From Shewanella aestuarii (GTDB lineage: Bacteria > Pseudomonadota > Gammaproteobacteria > Enterobacterales > Shewanellaceae), in contig NZ_BMOT01000003.1 in the NCBI RefSeq assembly GCF_014647215.1, positions 1 to 64,000 on the forward strand: 64,000 bases of DNA, read 5' to 3'. Under the pieces are notes generated by a model, which saw nothing but the letters and a program-made list of their open reading frames with translations, ran no database searches and was not told the origin of the DNA. Numbering within the stretch: position 1 is the stretch's first letter; each line of letters opens with the position of its first letter. Both the position numbers and the translations under genes were made by a program. Below, in pieces: positions 37,897-48,010 of the stretch.

Positions 37897-38775
37897 TTAA
37901 TCGTCAGAACTAGTTTGGCTGTCTGGATCGGGCAGCTTAACTCTGAGTTGTATTAAGCGACGCGTATCAGCATTGGTCACTTTAAATTCAATATTATCGA
38001 TCATGATGGTTTCATTTCGCTCTGGCAAATGACCAAATGCATGAGAAACGAGTCCGCCAACGGTATCAAATTCTTCATCACTGAAATGAGTGCCGCATGC
38101 TTCGTTAAAATCATCAATTTCAGTTAACGCTTTAACGATAAACACTGTGTTGCTAATTTTTTTCACTTCAGTGTCTTCAACTGAGCTGTGATCAAATTCA
38201 TCTTCAATTTCACCGACGATTTCTTCAAGAATATCTTCGATGGTCACCAGGCCAGATACACCGCCGTATTCATCAACTACGATGGCCATATGATAACGTT
38301 GTGAACGGAACTCTTTTAACAACACATCGACACGCTTACTTTCAGGCACAACCACCGCTGGGCGGATAACTTGAGATAGAGTGAAAGGCACATCAGAATT
38401 TTTAAATCCATATTTCAAGAGGTCTTTTGCCAGCAAAATACCTTCAATATGATCTTTGTCTTCATTGACCACAGGGAAACGAGAGTGAGCAGAGCTGATA
38501 ACGGTTTCTAACAGCTCATCGACGGAGCAGTCGATTTGGAGAGTAACAATTTGTGAGCGTGGGATCATAATGTCGCGCACGCGAAGGTCAGAAACCTCTA
38601 ACACACCTTTGATCATTTCGCGGGTGTCTTCGGTGATCAAGTCGCGTTGTTCTGCGCCTGAAATCACGTCCACTAAGTCTTCGCGATTTTGAGGTTCGCC
38701 CTGGAATAATTGGTTAAATTTGTCGAACCAACTTTTCTTATAGGCGTTTGTACTCGGGGGGATATCGTCACTCAT
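37897..38775 (-). CDS. corC: CorC/YbeX family CBS-domain protein
   Basis: 292 residues: an N-terminal segment, two CBS domains (about 70-190; VRDIMIPRSQIVTL, VVDEYGGVSGLVTIEDILEE) and a C-terminal CorC_HlyC transporter-associated domain (about 205-285). Linked to magnesium/cobalt handling and, more recently, ribosome function. It follows ybeY with a 59-bp gap in the order ybeZ-ybeY-corC-lnt. Confidence 0.93.
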   Translation of the reverse strand: MSDDIPPSTNAYKKSWFDKFNQLFQGEPQNREDLVDVISGAEQRDLITEDTREMIKGVLEVSDLRVRDIMIPRSQIVTLQIDCSVDELLETVISSAHSRFPVVNEDKDHIEGILLAKDLLKYGFKNSDVPFTLSQVIRPAVVVPESKRVDVLLKEFRSQRYHMAIVVDEYGGVSGLVTIEDILEEIVGEIEDEFDHSSVEDTEVKKISNTVFIVKALTEIDDFNEACGTHFSDEEFDTVGGLVSHAFGHLPERNETIMIDNIEFKVTNADTRRLIQLRVKLPDPDSQTSSDD

Positions 38776-38834
38776 AATAGTTCCTAAATAGTTAACAGGG
38801 CAGGCATTGAGCCATCGCCAGGCAAGCTATTTAT

Positions 38835-39299
38835 TTATGCTTCCTTATAGGGGTCTGAAAAACCTAAATGTTCAAGGAGTTGAGTCTCTAGAGACTCCAT
38901 TTCCTCAGCTTCTTCGTCGATAATATGGTCATAACCCAGCAAATGCAAGCAACCATGTATGACCATGTGTGCCCAGTGGGCTTCTAACGATTTATTCTGC
39001 TCCAGTGCTTCTTTTTCTACCACATCAACACAGATGATTAAATCACCCAATAGTGGCAAATCGATTTCAGCTGGTGCTTCAAAAGGAAAAGACAGCACAT
39101 TGGTGGGTTTGTCTTTTCCTCGGTAAGTATAGTTTAGCTGTTGGCTTTCAGTGGATTCGACTAAACGAATAGTCAGTTCAACCTCTGGCATTGTGTGCCC
39201 TACAGCTACGCGCACCCACGACTCAAACTGTGTTTGAGTGGGCAGGTTTTTAGCATCAACCGCTATTTGCAGATCTAAATCTAAACCTATCATACTCAT
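38835..39299 (-). CDS. ybeY: Endoribonuclease YbeY
   Basis: Zinc endoribonuclease for rRNA maturation and quality control. Metal motif [11 protein letters not shown] (H-x3-H-x5-H) and [15 protein letters not shown] are diagnostic. 154 residues. The ATG overlaps the ybeZ stop (ATGA, 4 bp). Confidence 0.96.
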   Translation of the reverse strand: MSMIGLDLDLQIAVDAKNLPTQTQFESWVRVAVGHTMPEVELTIRLVESTESQQLNYTYRGKDKPTNVLSFPFEAPAEIDLPLLGDLIICVDVVEKEALEQNKSLEAHWAHMVIHGCLHLLGYDHIIDEEAEEMESLETQLLEHLGFSDPYKEA

Positions 39300-40345
39300 T
39301 TTTGTTGGCTCAGGTTATCTTGGGCTGCGAGCTGGCGTTTTTGCTCACGTTCTTGGTAAGCTTTTTCTTTTGCCGCTTTTTCAATTTGTTCTTTTTGCTC
39401 AAATGCTTCATAAGCTTCAACAATTCGCGCCACTACCGGATGACGAACCACGTCTTGTGCCATGAAAAAATTGAAACTGATTTCAGGTACTTCGCTTAAC
39501 ACTTCGATAGCATGACGTAAGCCTGATTTTTGCCCACGGGGTAAATCGGTTTGAGTAATGTCACCGGTAATTACCGCCCGCGAGTTAAAGCCGATACGGG
39601 TTAAAAACATTTTCATTTGTTCTACCGTGGTATTTTGGCTCTCATCTAAAATAATAAATGCATCATTTAATGTGCGGCCGCGCATGTAAGCTAATGGAGC
39701 GACTTCAATCACGCTGCGCTCAATCAGTTTTTCAACTTTTTCAAAGCCCATCATTTCAAATAATGCATCATAGAGTGGACGTAAATAGGGATCGACTTTT
39801 TGGCTCAAATCACCAGGTAAAAAACCCAGTTTTTCACCCGCTTCAACCGCAGGCCGAGTCAATAAAATTCGACGAACTTCTTGGCGTTCATAAGCATCAA
39901 CAGCCGCAGCGACCGCTAAATAGGTTTTACCTGTACCAGCAGGACCAATACCGAAACTAATATCATGGCGAGTGATATTGTGCATATACATGCTTTGATT
40001 CGGGGTACGTGGCTTAATGACGCCGCGCTTGGTCTTGATGTTAATGCCTGAATCATCCATACCGTCATCAGCTTCAAGCGCGATGGCCTCTTGGATGGCT
40101 AAGTGTACCATGTCGGGTTCTAAATCTGGGGTACTGCCTTTAACCGTTTGCGTTTCAATATAAAGCTGTTTAAGCAAGTTGTTTGCACTTAATGCATTAC
40201 GCGGTAAGCCTACAATGGTGAAATGATTGTTTTTATGAATAATTTCCACACCTAAGCGACGTTCGATTTGTTTAATATTGTCGTCAAATGGGCCGCAGAG
40301 TGAAACTAAGCGGCGTGTATCTGAAGGTTCAAGATACAAGTTCAT
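39296..40345 (-). CDS. ybeZ: PhoH-like ATPase YbeZ
   Basis: P-loop ATPase partner of YbeY. Walker A GPAGTGKT and Walker B FIILDES are intact; [12 protein letters not shown] is family-typical. ATG 40345 is reported, but a TTG at 40366 with GGAG 6 nt upstream is a serious alternative; the frame is open to 40384. C-terminus is a charged helix. Coupled to ybeY by a 4-bp overlap. Confidence 0.94.
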   Translation of the reverse strand: MNLYLEPSDTRRLVSLCGPFDDNIKQIERRLGVEIIHKNNHFTIVGLPRNALSANNLLKQLYIETQTVKGSTPDLEPDMVHLAIQEAIALEADDGMDDSGINIKTKRGVIKPRTPNQSMYMHNITRHDISFGIGPAGTGKTYLAVAAAVDAYERQEVRRILLTRPAVEAGEKLGFLPGDLSQKVDPYLRPLYDALFEMMGFEKVEKLIERSVIEVAPLAYMRGRTLNDAFIILDESQNTTVEQMKMFLTRIGFNSRAVITGDITQTDLPRGQKSGLRHAIEVLSEVPEISFNFFMAQDVVRHPVVARIVEAYEAFEQKEQIEKAAKEKAYQEREQKRQLAAQDNLSQQK

Positions 40346-40510
40346 GGTGGTCACTTTAGTGGACAAATAAGGCTCCGATAACAATTATTTGGGTAATTAA
40401 AAACAGTGTACGTAGGTACTCAGCTTTTTTCTAGCACCCGATATTGATAGGTAAAAAATAAAAGGTGGACCAGCCACCTTTTATAATATGTCAATACGCT
40501 TAAACTATGC

Positions 40511-41935
40511 TTAAGGTTTAAATTGGGTCACGCCTATATCATCATCTTGCTTATGTTTGGCAAGAATTTCTGAAGGACGTAAGCTGCGACGTAAGTCCAT
40601 TTCTGCTTCGCCGCGGATAAATTTACCGCGCAAAGAGTTGGTGTATACGTCAACAATTTCAACATCTACAAAACCACCGATGCTGGAATGTGGTGCTTCA
40701 AAGTTTACAACGCGATTGTTTTCCGTTCGGCCACGTAATTCCATTGGGTTTTTAACCGATGGGCCTTCAACTAACACACGTTGCACCGAGCCTAACATTT
40801 GACGGCTGTAGCGCATCGCTTGTTGGGTTATACGGTCTTGTAAAATGGCTAAACGCTGCTTTTTCTCTTCATCTGAGACGTCATCAGGTAAGTCAGCTGC
40901 AGGTGTACCTGGACGGGCACTGTAAATAAAGCTGAAGCTGTGGTCAAAACTGACATCTTCAATCAACTTCATAGTGTCTTCAAAGTCCTGCTGAGTTTCA
41001 CCAGGGAAACCAATAATGAAGTCAGAGCTGATTTGAATATCGGGACGGGCTTTACGTAAACGGCGAATAATCGATTTGTATTCAATCGCCATATGGCCAC
41101 GCTTCATTTGAGTCAAAATACGGTCAGAGCCTGATTGCACAGGTAGGTGCAAGAAGCTGACTAATTCAGGTGTATCTTCATACACATCGATAATATCTTG
41201 TGTGAACTCAATAGGATGACTTGTGGTAAAACGAATGCGGTCGATGCCATCAATGCTGGCAACTAAACGTAACAGTTCAGCAAAAGTACAAATCTGGTCA
41301 TCATGGGTTGCACCTCGAAACGCGTTAACGTTTTGGCCCAAAAGGTTGACTTCACGTACACCTTGTTCAGCAAGTTGCGCAACTTCAAGAATCACATCAT
41401 CAACAGGACGACTGACTTCTTCTCCGCGGGTGTAAGGCACTACGCAGAATGAACAATACTTGCTACATCCTTCCATGATTGATACGAAAGCCGTAGGACC
41501 TTCAGCTCGTGGTTCTGGTAAACGGTCAAATTTTTCAATTTCAGGGAAACTGATGTCAATAACCGCTTTTTCACCACGTTGAATTTGATCAATCATGTCA
41601 GGAAGACGGTGTAATGTTTGTGGGCCAAAAATAATATCAACGCATTGGGCGCGATCTTTAATGGCTTTACCTTCTTGAGACGCTACGCAGCCCCCTACAC
41701 CAATAATCAAATTGGGATTTTTGTCTTTTAAGGTTTTCCATCTGCCTAATTGATGGAAAACCTTCTCCTGCGCTTTTTCGCGAATAGAACAAGTGTTTAG
41801 CAGCAATACGTCTGCTTCACTGGCATCCTCAGTTAAGGTATAGCCTTGGTATTCGTCTAATAAATCAGCCATCTTTGAAGAGTCATACTCATTCATTTGA
41901 CAGCCCCAGGTTTTAATATGAAGTTTTTTACTCAT
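40511..41935 (-). CDS. miaB: tRNA-2-methylthio-N6-dimethylallyladenosine synthase MiaB
   Basis: Radical-SAM methylthiotransferase modifying A37 of tRNAs reading UNN codons. N-terminal MTTase domain ([19 protein letters not shown]), radical-SAM cysteines in CSKYCSFC, C-terminal TRAM domain. ATG 41935 gives 474 residues, the same as E. coli; a GTG at 41938 is dispensable. Confidence 0.97.
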   Translation of the reverse strand: MSKKLHIKTWGCQMNEYDSSKMADLLDEYQGYTLTEDASEADVLLLNTCSIREKAQEKVFHQLGRWKTLKDKNPNLIIGVGGCVASQEGKAIKDRAQCVDIIFGPQTLHRLPDMIDQIQRGEKAVIDISFPEIEKFDRLPEPRAEGPTAFVSIMEGCSKYCSFCVVPYTRGEEVSRPVDDVILEVAQLAEQGVREVNLLGQNVNAFRGATHDDQICTFAELLRLVASIDGIDRIRFTTSHPIEFTQDIIDVYEDTPELVSFLHLPVQSGSDRILTQMKRGHMAIEYKSIIRRLRKARPDIQISSDFIIGFPGETQQDFEDTMKLIEDVSFDHSFSFIYSARPGTPAADLPDDVSDEEKKQRLAILQDRITQQAMRYSRQMLGSVQRVLVEGPSVKNPMELRGRTENNRVVNFEAPHSSIGGFVDVEIVDVYTNSLRGKFIRGEAEMDLRRSLRPSEILAKHKQDDDIGVTQFKP

Positions 41936-42026
41936 CACTGCTCGCCGGTAACCTATAGTAAAAATAGCGCGATATTTTACCTGTTGTCAGCCCCTGTGGC
42001 TAGCCTTTGTGCGAGTTTCGCTAATA

Positions 42027-42413
42027 TTACTCTGGCTGAGACAATACCCTTGCTTTTGCTAATGAATTAATCTCATCTTGAGATAGGGTAAATTTCGGTG
42101 CCGTTTGCACCATAAATACCCCAAATTCAGACGCCATATCCTGTGACTGGTTGCGCGCCTCGAGTACAATTTTCTGCTCAAGATCGCGATTAAAGTTTAC
42201 CAGCATTTCCGTGGTTTGTTGATATAAGGCATAATCGAACGCATTGCGATAGGTTACCGTAATGATTTCAATGTTCGGACTTGTTGCCGATTGTGTGGTT
42301 GGGTTGATATTACTCTCTGCAATGGCTGTGCCTGCTAACATCATACCTGTTGCAATAACGCATATGTTTAGCGTGGTTGAAAATCGATTGATTCTATTTT
42401 GATAACGTTTCAT
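42027..42413 (-). CDS. Small exported protein of unknown function
   Basis: Not recognised. 128 residues with a signal peptide (about 1-32, cleavage near AIA-ESN) and a predicted helical mature part (FDYALYQQTTEMLVNFNRDL). No cysteines after the signal. GAGGAAG gives a good ribosome-binding site. It stands alone between miaB and ubiF, transcribed in the miaB direction; a periplasmic location is likely. Confidence 0.75.
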   Translation of the reverse strand: MKRYQNRINRFSTTLNICVIATGMMLAGTAIAESNINPTTQSATSPNIEIITVTYRNAFDYALYQQTTEMLVNFNRDLEQKIVLEARNQSQDMASEFGVFMVQTAPKFTLSQDEINSLAKARVLSQPE

Positions 42414-42698
42414 GACTTCCTCGCTTAGCGCATCGCTTGTAAACTAAGGTTTGTAAGCTATCGCGCATTAATTTAGCCATCATTGGCTGATTTAACGTGA
42501 AACATTGGTTATCTACTTTGAGTATTTTGTCATACTCGTGAAAGTCGATAGGTTAATTTTATGCCTAAAGTACGTGTTAAATATGTCACCTTTGTAACCA
42601 AGTGTGGCTAAACCCTGTAATAGCAATATCTGTTCACAATTTAGTCAGTTTAGGTGTGTGTGCCTATTGGACTGAAGTTTTTTATTCAAGGAAGTGTC

Positions 42699-43946
42699 AT
42701 GTCGCATACTCAATCTTCATCCGTCAAAGATAGCTCTGACACGAATAACTCTGTTCATCACTATGATGTCGTGATTAATGGGGGCGGTATGGTGGGTGCA
42801 GCTGTCGCCGTAGGCTTAGGCCAACTAGGGTTATCTGTGGCCGTTATTGAAGCAAGGCGGCCACAAGCGTTTGATGTTGAACAACCTCTTGATGTACGAG
42901 TATCTGCGATTAGTGTTGCATCGGCGCAATTGTTATCACGCCTTGGTGTGATGGACGAACTGCTAACATATCGTCATGTTCCTTATACCGGTCTCGAAAC
43001 CTGGGAGATGGAGGGGTGCATGACTCAGTTTACGGCTGAGCAGGTGAGTGAGCCTCTTTTGGGCTACTTTTTTGAAAATCGATTAATTCAATTATGTTTA
43101 TGGCAGCAAATCGATGCGTTAAAAAATGTCACCTTATTGTGCCCAGCTAAGGTAACAAAGTTTACCCGAGTGACCGCCTCAAATGATAATGGTCATGCTA
43201 TTGAAGTGTTACTCGATGACGGCACAATTTTAGGTGCGTCGTTACTTGTTGGTGCCGATGGAGCACACTCACAGGTCAGACAATGGGCTGGCATAGGTAT
43301 CACCGGATGGGATTATGCTCAATCCGCTATGCTCATAAATATTGAGACACAAACACCTCAGCAATCCGTTACCTGGCAACAATTTACCCCGCAAGGCCCG
43401 CGAAGTTTATTACCCCTACCGGGTAACCATGCTTCTTTAGTTTGGTATGACTCAGCGGCCAAAATAAAGCAATTGATGCAACTGAGTGATTTGCAATTAG
43501 CGGAACAAATTAAAACGCATTTCCCAAAAAGGTTGGATCCAAACTTTAGCGTTCAAGCCAAGGGAAGCTTTGGGTTAACCCGCCGCCATGCACAGCAATA
43601 TTATCAGGAAAATTTGGTGATCCTGGGCGATGCGGCTCACACCATTAACCCTTTAGCTGGGCAAGGGGTGAATATTGGATTTAAAGATGTAGATGTATTG
43701 ATTACTCAAATCGCCAGCGCAATCGGTAATGGTGAAGTGTGGTGGGATGATGCGGTATTAAAGCGTTACCAAGATGCACGATATTTAGATAATCAATTAA
43801 TGATGAGCGCAATGGACATGTTTTATGCAGGTTTTAGCAATGATTTACTGCCGCTAAAATTACTGCGTAATGGCGCATTAAAGCTAGCCAACCTTGACAG
43901 CCCACTGAAGCAAAAAGTGCTCAGGTATGCGTTAGGCTTAAACTAG
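42699..43946 (+). CDS. ubiF: FAD-dependent ubiquinone hydroxylase, UbiF/UbiH family
   Basis: Aromatic-ring hydroxylase of ubiquinone biosynthesis. Dinucleotide fold GGGMVGAAVA, the GADGAHSQVR motif and the second FAD motif GDAAHTINPLAGQGVN are intact. ATG 42699 with AAGGA 6 nt upstream gives 415 residues; the frame opens at a GTG at 42654. Position next to miaB, as for E. coli ubiF, favours C6 hydroxylation of demethoxyubiquinol, but family members (UbiF, UbiH, UbiI) are hard to tell apart by eye. Confidence 0.85.
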   Translation: MSHTQSSSVKDSSDTNNSVHHYDVVINGGGMVGAAVAVGLGQLGLSVAVIEARRPQAFDVEQPLDVRVSAISVASAQLLSRLGVMDELLTYRHVPYTGLETWEMEGCMTQFTAEQVSEPLLGYFFENRLIQLCLWQQIDALKNVTLLCPAKVTKFTRVTASNDNGHAIEVLLDDGTILGASLLVGADGAHSQVRQWAGIGITGWDYAQSAMLINIETQTPQQSVTWQQFTPQGPRSLLPLPGNHASLVWYDSAAKIKQLMQLSDLQLAEQIKTHFPKRLDPNFSVQAKGSFGLTRRHAQQYYQENLVILGDAAHTINPLAGQGVNIGFKDVDVLITQIASAIGNGEVWWDDAVLKRYQDARYLDNQLMMSAMDMFYAGFSNDLLPLKLLRNGALKLANLDSPLKQKVLRYALGLN

Positions 43947-44245
43947 GGGGTGCGTTATTTACAGCGCCTTGTTGGCCGTTTAGATCAGACAGAGGCTTTG
44001 TGGCGTGGTTATTCAAGCTAAAAATCTGATAACGATGCAAAATCGGCTGTAAACGAAACGCGTTAGATCGGCGAAAACGTTTTACGCTTTGTTGAATTTA
44101 CCTTCATGGAGAAAGCGTTACTTAGATTGAGTGGGCATCAATTCACAGCCTCAATTAAAATTTTTAATTAGCACGAAATTCAACCTGCAAAGGTCAGCAG
44201 CCCCTAGAAGATTAGCGTTAAAAAAATGCTGATGTGAATGGGTGT
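43947..44245. other. Intergenic region between ubiF and pth
   Basis: No coding frame found. Contains a small AT palindrome near 44153-44169. The likely pth promoter lies just to its right. Confidence 0.3.
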
Positions 44246-44274
44246 TTGTTGCTGACCAAATTGAGTGTTAAAAT
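44246..44274 (+). promoter_or_regulatory. Predicted pth promoter
   Basis: TTGTTG (44246-44251), 17-bp spacer, TAAAAT (44269-44274), about 64 bp before the pth ATG. Consensus-based. Confidence 0.4.
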
Positions 44275-44337
44275 GCCGCGTTTTAAGGCTGTAGTACAAC
44301 TAGTATTACAGGTTATCCATACAAGATTTAGGTAGTC

Positions 44338-44925
44338 ATGAGTCACATTAAACTGATTGTAGGGTTAGCAAACCCGGGTGCTGAGTACGCGCAAACCCGC
44401 CACAATGCTGGTGCATGGTATGTTGAAGAGCTCGCGCGAGTTTATAATGTGCCACTGGTGGCTGAAAGTAAATATTTTGGCTTAACCGCAAGGGCGACGA
44501 TTAATCATCGCGATGTGCGTTTGTTAATTCCAAGCACTTTTATGAATCTCAGCGGTAAATCTGTATCTGCATTAGCGAACTTTTTTCGAATTTTGCCTGA
44601 AGAAATTCTAGTCGCCCATGATGAGTTAGATATGCCCCCCGGCGTGGCTAAATTTAAATTAGGTGGCGGCCATGGCGGCCATAATGGGTTGAAAGACATT
44701 ATATCGAGCCTTGCTAATGACAAAGGCTTCCACCGTTTACGGATTGGCATTGGCCATCCTGGTGATAAAAATCGAGTCTCTGGGTATGTGTTAGGCAAAG
44801 CGCCAGCAAGTGAGCAAGAGTTAATCACTGCGGCGATAGATGAAGCTGTACGATCAACAGATATTTTATATAAAGAAAACATGGCGAAAGCCATGACCAG
44901 ACTACATTCGTTTAAAGCTGAATAG
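44338..44925 (+). CDS. pth: Peptidyl-tRNA hydrolase
   Basis: Releases tRNA from peptidyl-tRNA dropped by the ribosome. Catalytic His in ARHNAG-type segment [14 protein letters not shown]; also [14 protein letters not shown] and [13 protein letters not shown]. 195 residues. Followed by ychF, the same order as in E. coli. Confidence 0.97.
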   Translation: MSHIKLIVGLANPGAEYAQTRHNAGAWYVEELARVYNVPLVAESKYFGLTARATINHRDVRLLIPSTFMNLSGKSVSALANFFRILPEEILVAHDELDMPPGVAKFKLGGGHGGHNGLKDIISSLANDKGFHRLRIGIGHPGDKNRVSGYVLGKAPASEQELITAAIDEAVRSTDILYKENMAKAMTRLHSFKAE

Positions 44926-44987
44926 CTGAACGATACCAATTCGAACGTCATTATCAATGTGATAATTTTACATATAAAGGTATGCAT

Positions 44988-46079
44988 ATGGGTTTTAAAT
45001 GCGGCATTGTTGGTTTGCCAAACGTCGGTAAGTCAACGCTGTTTAATGCACTTACACAAGCAGGTATCGAAGCGGCAAACTTTCCGTTTTGTACTATTGA
45101 GCCAAACACAGGTGTTGTGCCAGTGCCGGATCCGCGTCTTGATGCGTTAGCCGCCATTGTTAAACCCCAGCGTATATTGCCGACCACAATGGAATTTGTT
45201 GATATTGCTGGTTTGGTTGCGGGAGCATCGAAAGGTGAAGGCTTAGGCAATAAGTTTTTGGCTAACATTCGTGAAACCGATGCGATTGGTCATGTTGTTC
45301 GTTGTTTTGAAGACCCTAACATTGTCCATGTGGCTAATAAAATTGATCCAGCTGGCGATATTGAAGTGATCAACACCGAATTAGCATTAGCGGATTTAGA
45401 CAGTTTAGAGCGTGCGATATTCCGTCAGCAAAAGAAAGCTAAAGGTGGCGATAAAGACGCTAAGTTTGAAGTGGAAGTATTAGAAAAAATGCGTCCAACT
45501 TTAGATGAAGGCCATATGCTACGTTCGTTAGACTTGGCAAAAGAAGAGTTAGCAGCCGTTGCTTACTTAAACTTTTTGACCTTAAAGCCTACCATGTATA
45601 TTGCTAACGTGTCGGAAGATGGTTTCGAAAACAATCCGCATTTAGATGTTGTTAAAGCGATTGCTGCAAAAGAAAACGCAGTCGTCGTGGCAGTGTGTGC
45701 TGCGATTGAGTCAGAGCTTGCTGAAATGGAAGCGGATGAACGTGAAGAGTTTATGGCTGATTTAGGCATTGAAGAGCCAGGCCTTGATCGCGTTATTCGT
45801 GGCGGCTATAGCTTACTTAATTTACAAACCTACTTTACCGCAGGTGTAAAAGAAGTGCGTGCCTGGACAGTGCCTGTAGGAGCATCGGCGCCACAAGCTG
45901 CTGGCGTGATTCACACTGACTTTGAAAAAGGTTTTATTCGTGCTCAAGTGATGGCGTACGAAGACTTTATTACCTTCAAAGGTGAAGCGGGTGCCAAAGA
46001 AGCGGGTAAATTACGTGTAGAAGGTAAAACATACGTCGTTAAAGATGGCGATGTAATGCATTTCTTGTTCAACGTATAA
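44988..46079 (+). CDS. ychF: Redox-regulated ATPase YchF
   Basis: OBG-family P-loop protein (YchF/OLA1) that binds ribosomes and hydrolyses ATP. Motifs: GLPNVGKST (P-loop), [17 protein letters not shown] (switch region) and a C-terminal TGS domain ending [13 protein letters not shown] 44988 has AAAGG 7 nt upstream and gives 363 residues, the E. coli length; the ATG at 44982 is too close to the ribosome-binding site. Confidence 0.96.
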   Translation: MGFKCGIVGLPNVGKSTLFNALTQAGIEAANFPFCTIEPNTGVVPVPDPRLDALAAIVKPQRILPTTMEFVDIAGLVAGASKGEGLGNKFLANIRETDAIGHVVRCFEDPNIVHVANKIDPAGDIEVINTELALADLDSLERAIFRQQKKAKGGDKDAKFEVEVLEKMRPTLDEGHMLRSLDLAKEELAAVAYLNFLTLKPTMYIANVSEDGFENNPHLDVVKAIAAKENAVVVAVCAAIESELAEMEADEREEFMADLGIEEPGLDRVIRGGYSLLNLQTYFTAGVKEVRAWTVPVGASAPQAAGVIHTDFEKGFIRAQVMAYEDFITFKGEAGAKEAGKLRVEGKTYVVKDGDVMHFLFNV

Positions 46080-46300
46080 AAAATATTTGGCGTAGCTTAT
46101 TCATTAATTTGCTTGTTTGTATAGATTTTATACGTCGTAAGTAAGCTGAAATCGCTACGCCACAATATGAAATTGAATTGCTATTTTGGGGTTTGCTATA
46201 AAAAAGTGCTTTTTAGGGTAATAATTCGTTGGAACATTATTCAGTTTGGTGAAGTAATAGCCGAATAAGCAAGAATGATGAAAATAGCGAAAAAAAGCAG

Positions 46301-46340
46301 TTGACCTAGATACATCGAATAAGCATAATACGCCCCGTTC
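46301..46340 (+). promoter_or_regulatory. Promoter of the seven-tRNA cluster
   Basis: TTGACC (46301-46306), 17-bp spacer, CATAAT (46324-46329), then the GC-rich discriminator ACGCCCCG, about 30 nt before the first tRNA. This is the form of stringently controlled stable-RNA promoters and resembles the tRNA-Trp promoter at 1646. Confidence 0.75.
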
Positions 46341-46368
46341 CTCGCTAAGAGGGCAGCGAAAATATAGT

Positions 46369-46445
46369 GGCAATGTAGCTCAGCTGGTTAGAGCACAGCA
46401 CTCATAATGCTGGGGTCGCAGGTTCAAGTCCCGCCATTGCTACCA
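46369..46445 (+). tRNA. tRNA-Met (elongator, anticodon CAT), copy 1
   Basis: 77-nt cloverleaf with CCA; anticodon loop CTCATAA. Body matches elongator tRNA-Met rather than initiator or tRNA-Ile2. The acceptor ends in a G1-U72 pair (GGCAATG/CATTGCT). First gene of the cluster. Confidence 0.93.
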
Positions 46446-46489
46446 TCTTCACTTTAAGTGAGTTCAAGATGTAAAACATGAACAGTTGT

Positions 46490-46574
<85 letters not shown>

Positions 46575-46619
46575 TTTATTAGAAAGACTGGCTAAGGCGG
46601 GTTTTTCAAAAAGTTTGTT

Positions 46620-46694
46620 TGGGGTATCGCCAAGTGGTAAGGCACCGGGTTTTGATCTCGGCATCCCCAGGTTCGAATCCTGGTACCCCAGCCA
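46620..46694 (+). tRNA. tRNA-Gln (anticodon TTG), copy 1
   Basis: 75-nt cloverleaf with CCA; acceptor TGGGGTA/TACCCCA, anticodon loop TTTTGAT. Confidence 0.96.
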
Positions 46695-46752
46695 TATTAA
46701 GCTGTACAGTTACAAAAGTTTAAAAGTTAGTTTGATAATCTTTGAAGATTAT

Positions 46753-46827
46753 TGGGGTATCGCCAAGTGGTAAGGCACCGGGTTTTGATCTCGGCATCCC
46801 CAGGTTCGAATCCTGGTACCCCAGCCA
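46753..46827 (+). tRNA. tRNA-Gln (anticodon TTG), copy 2
   Basis: Identical to copy 1; 75 nt with CCA. Separated from copy 1 by 58 bp. Confidence 0.96.
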
Positions 46828-46848
46828 TTTTTTTGTAAGAAAAAATGT

Positions 46849-46925
46849 GGCAATGTAGCTCAGCTGGTTAGAGCACAGCACTCATAATGCTGGGGTCGCA
46901 GGTTCAAGTCCCGCCATTGCTACCA
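46849..46925 (+). tRNA. tRNA-Met (elongator, anticodon CAT), copy 2
   Basis: Identical in sequence to the copy at 46369-46445, including the G1-U72 pair. Begins 21 bp after tRNA-Gln copy 2. Confidence 0.93.
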
Positions 46926-46975
46926 TATTTTCTAGGTGGAATGGTAAAGCCAGTTCAGTTAGTTAATATCAAAGT

Positions 46976-47003
46976 TTACTCTAATATAAATTAGGGTATA
47001 CTC
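46976..47003 (+). promoter_or_regulatory. Possible internal promoter before tRNA-Leu copy 2
   Basis: TTTACT and TATACT separated by about 16 bp lie in the enlarged spacer (91 bp) between tRNA-Met copy 2 and tRNA-Leu copy 2; the matching spacer between copies 1 is 44 bp. Weak, consensus-based. Confidence 0.25.
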
Positions 47004-47016
47004 GTAAAAGTTTGAT

Positions 47017-47101
<85 letters not shown>

Positions 47102-47143
47102 TCAAATTCTTCTAAAAGTACTTCCTTTCGAAATTAAAATAAT

Positions 47144-47218
47144 TGGGGTATCGCCAAGTGGTAAGGCACCGGGTTTTGATCTCGGCATTCCCAGGTTCGA
47201 ATCCTGGTACCCCAGCCA
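47144..47218 (+). tRNA. tRNA-Gln (anticodon TTG), copy 3
   Basis: As copies 1 and 2 but with one C-to-T change between the anticodon and TPsiC arms (GCATTCCC versus GCATCCCC). Last gene of the cluster. Confidence 0.96.
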
Positions 47219-47248
47219 TTTACTCTGTCTTGCTATTCTCAAATCGTA

Positions 47249-47413
47249 TTAATATCAATCGTAATAAATAACTGATCATTCTAGCTTGTGATAATACCTG
47301 ATAACGGCGTTAGATTTTTGATTGTAGAATAACTACTTATCAAAAAAATCTGCCTTGTTATCACGCATTTTTCCTACGCTATTTCGGGCCACTTATTTAC
47401 TGTGATTGGTATA
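47249..47413. repeat. MITE-like imperfect palindrome
   Basis: About 165 bp. The ends form imperfect terminal inverted repeats (left from 47249, right ending 47413; shared core CAATC-n4-TAAATAA). A second nested pair has arms 47299-47322 and 47339-47363 (TGATAAC...GTTATCA). It carries no gene and lies between the tRNA cluster and the next gene. A non-autonomous mobile element or a bacterial interspersed repeat is likely; copy number cannot be judged from one window. Confidence 0.5.
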
Positions 47414-47647
47414 AAAACCCCATTCGAATAAAACATGTGATAATGATTCAGCTTTTCCAGTATCCTGTTGCCATACTTTCTGGTGATTCAGTTTTCTGCT
47501 TTAGGTGTTTTTGACCGGTTGATTCAACATAGAAGATGGTGTTTAGGTGTAAGCTTCAAGTAAATGCCGTGCGAGATAGCTAAATATAGCGCTAATACCC
47601 AGCTTGATGCTTTTAATGCTGCGTAACGAGTTTAAACTTAGACTGAC

Positions 47648-47938
47648 ATGAAAATTGAAATAAAAGACATTACCACTGAAACTGTGAGCTGCTCAAATTG
47701 CCAGGCGTGTTGCTGCCGCTTAGAAGTGATGATTATTTCTGACACGGGTGTACCGAAGAAATATATAGCATTTGATAAGTGGGGAGGAGAAACCATGTTG
47801 CGTTTGTCTGATGGCTGGTGCTCTGCATTAGATAGAGAGTCTATGATGTGCACCATTTATGAAAATCGCCCCTGGATTTGCCGTGAATTTGAAATGGGTT
47901 CATATGAGTGTGTCACTCAAAGAGCCGAGGTGAGTTAA
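47648..47938 (+). CDS. YkgJ-family cysteine-cluster protein
   Basis: 96 residues with the UPF0153/YkgJ cysteine pattern: CSNCQACCC near the N-terminus and C-x9-C...C near the C-terminus (WCSALDRESMMCTIYENRPWIC, in parts). Such clusters probably bind zinc or an iron-sulfur centre. No signal peptide. The ribosome-binding site is weak. It shares a bidirectional terminator with the convergent peptidase gene. Function unknown. Confidence 0.85.
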   Translation: MKIEIKDITTETVSCSNCQACCCRLEVMIISDTGVPKKYIAFDKWGGETMLRLSDGWCSALDRESMMCTIYENRPWICREFEMGSYECVTQRAEVS

Positions 47939-47965
47939 TTTTCACTGTTTCATTGGTATCAAAAT

Positions 47966-48000
47966 AAAAAATGCCGCTAATTATTAGCGGCATTGTCATT
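47966..48000. terminator. Bidirectional terminator
   Basis: Perfect palindrome ATGCCGCTAAT-T-ATTAGCGGCAT (47971-47993) with A-rich flank on the left and T-rich on the right, between convergent genes. Confidence 0.8.
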
Positions 48001-48010
48001 TTGATGAGTG

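Noticed and set aside
44942..44970. Further copy of the MITE-like repeat before ychF
   Set aside because: Only a short ATACCAAT-like match; no terminal inverted repeats.
46369..46445. tRNA-Met copy reread as tRNA-Ile2 (CAU read as lysidine) or initiator
   Set aside because: The D arm and body match elongator tRNA-Met; the C1-A72 mismatch of initiators is absent. The A51-C63 T-stem mismatch also occurs in E. coli tRNA-Met.
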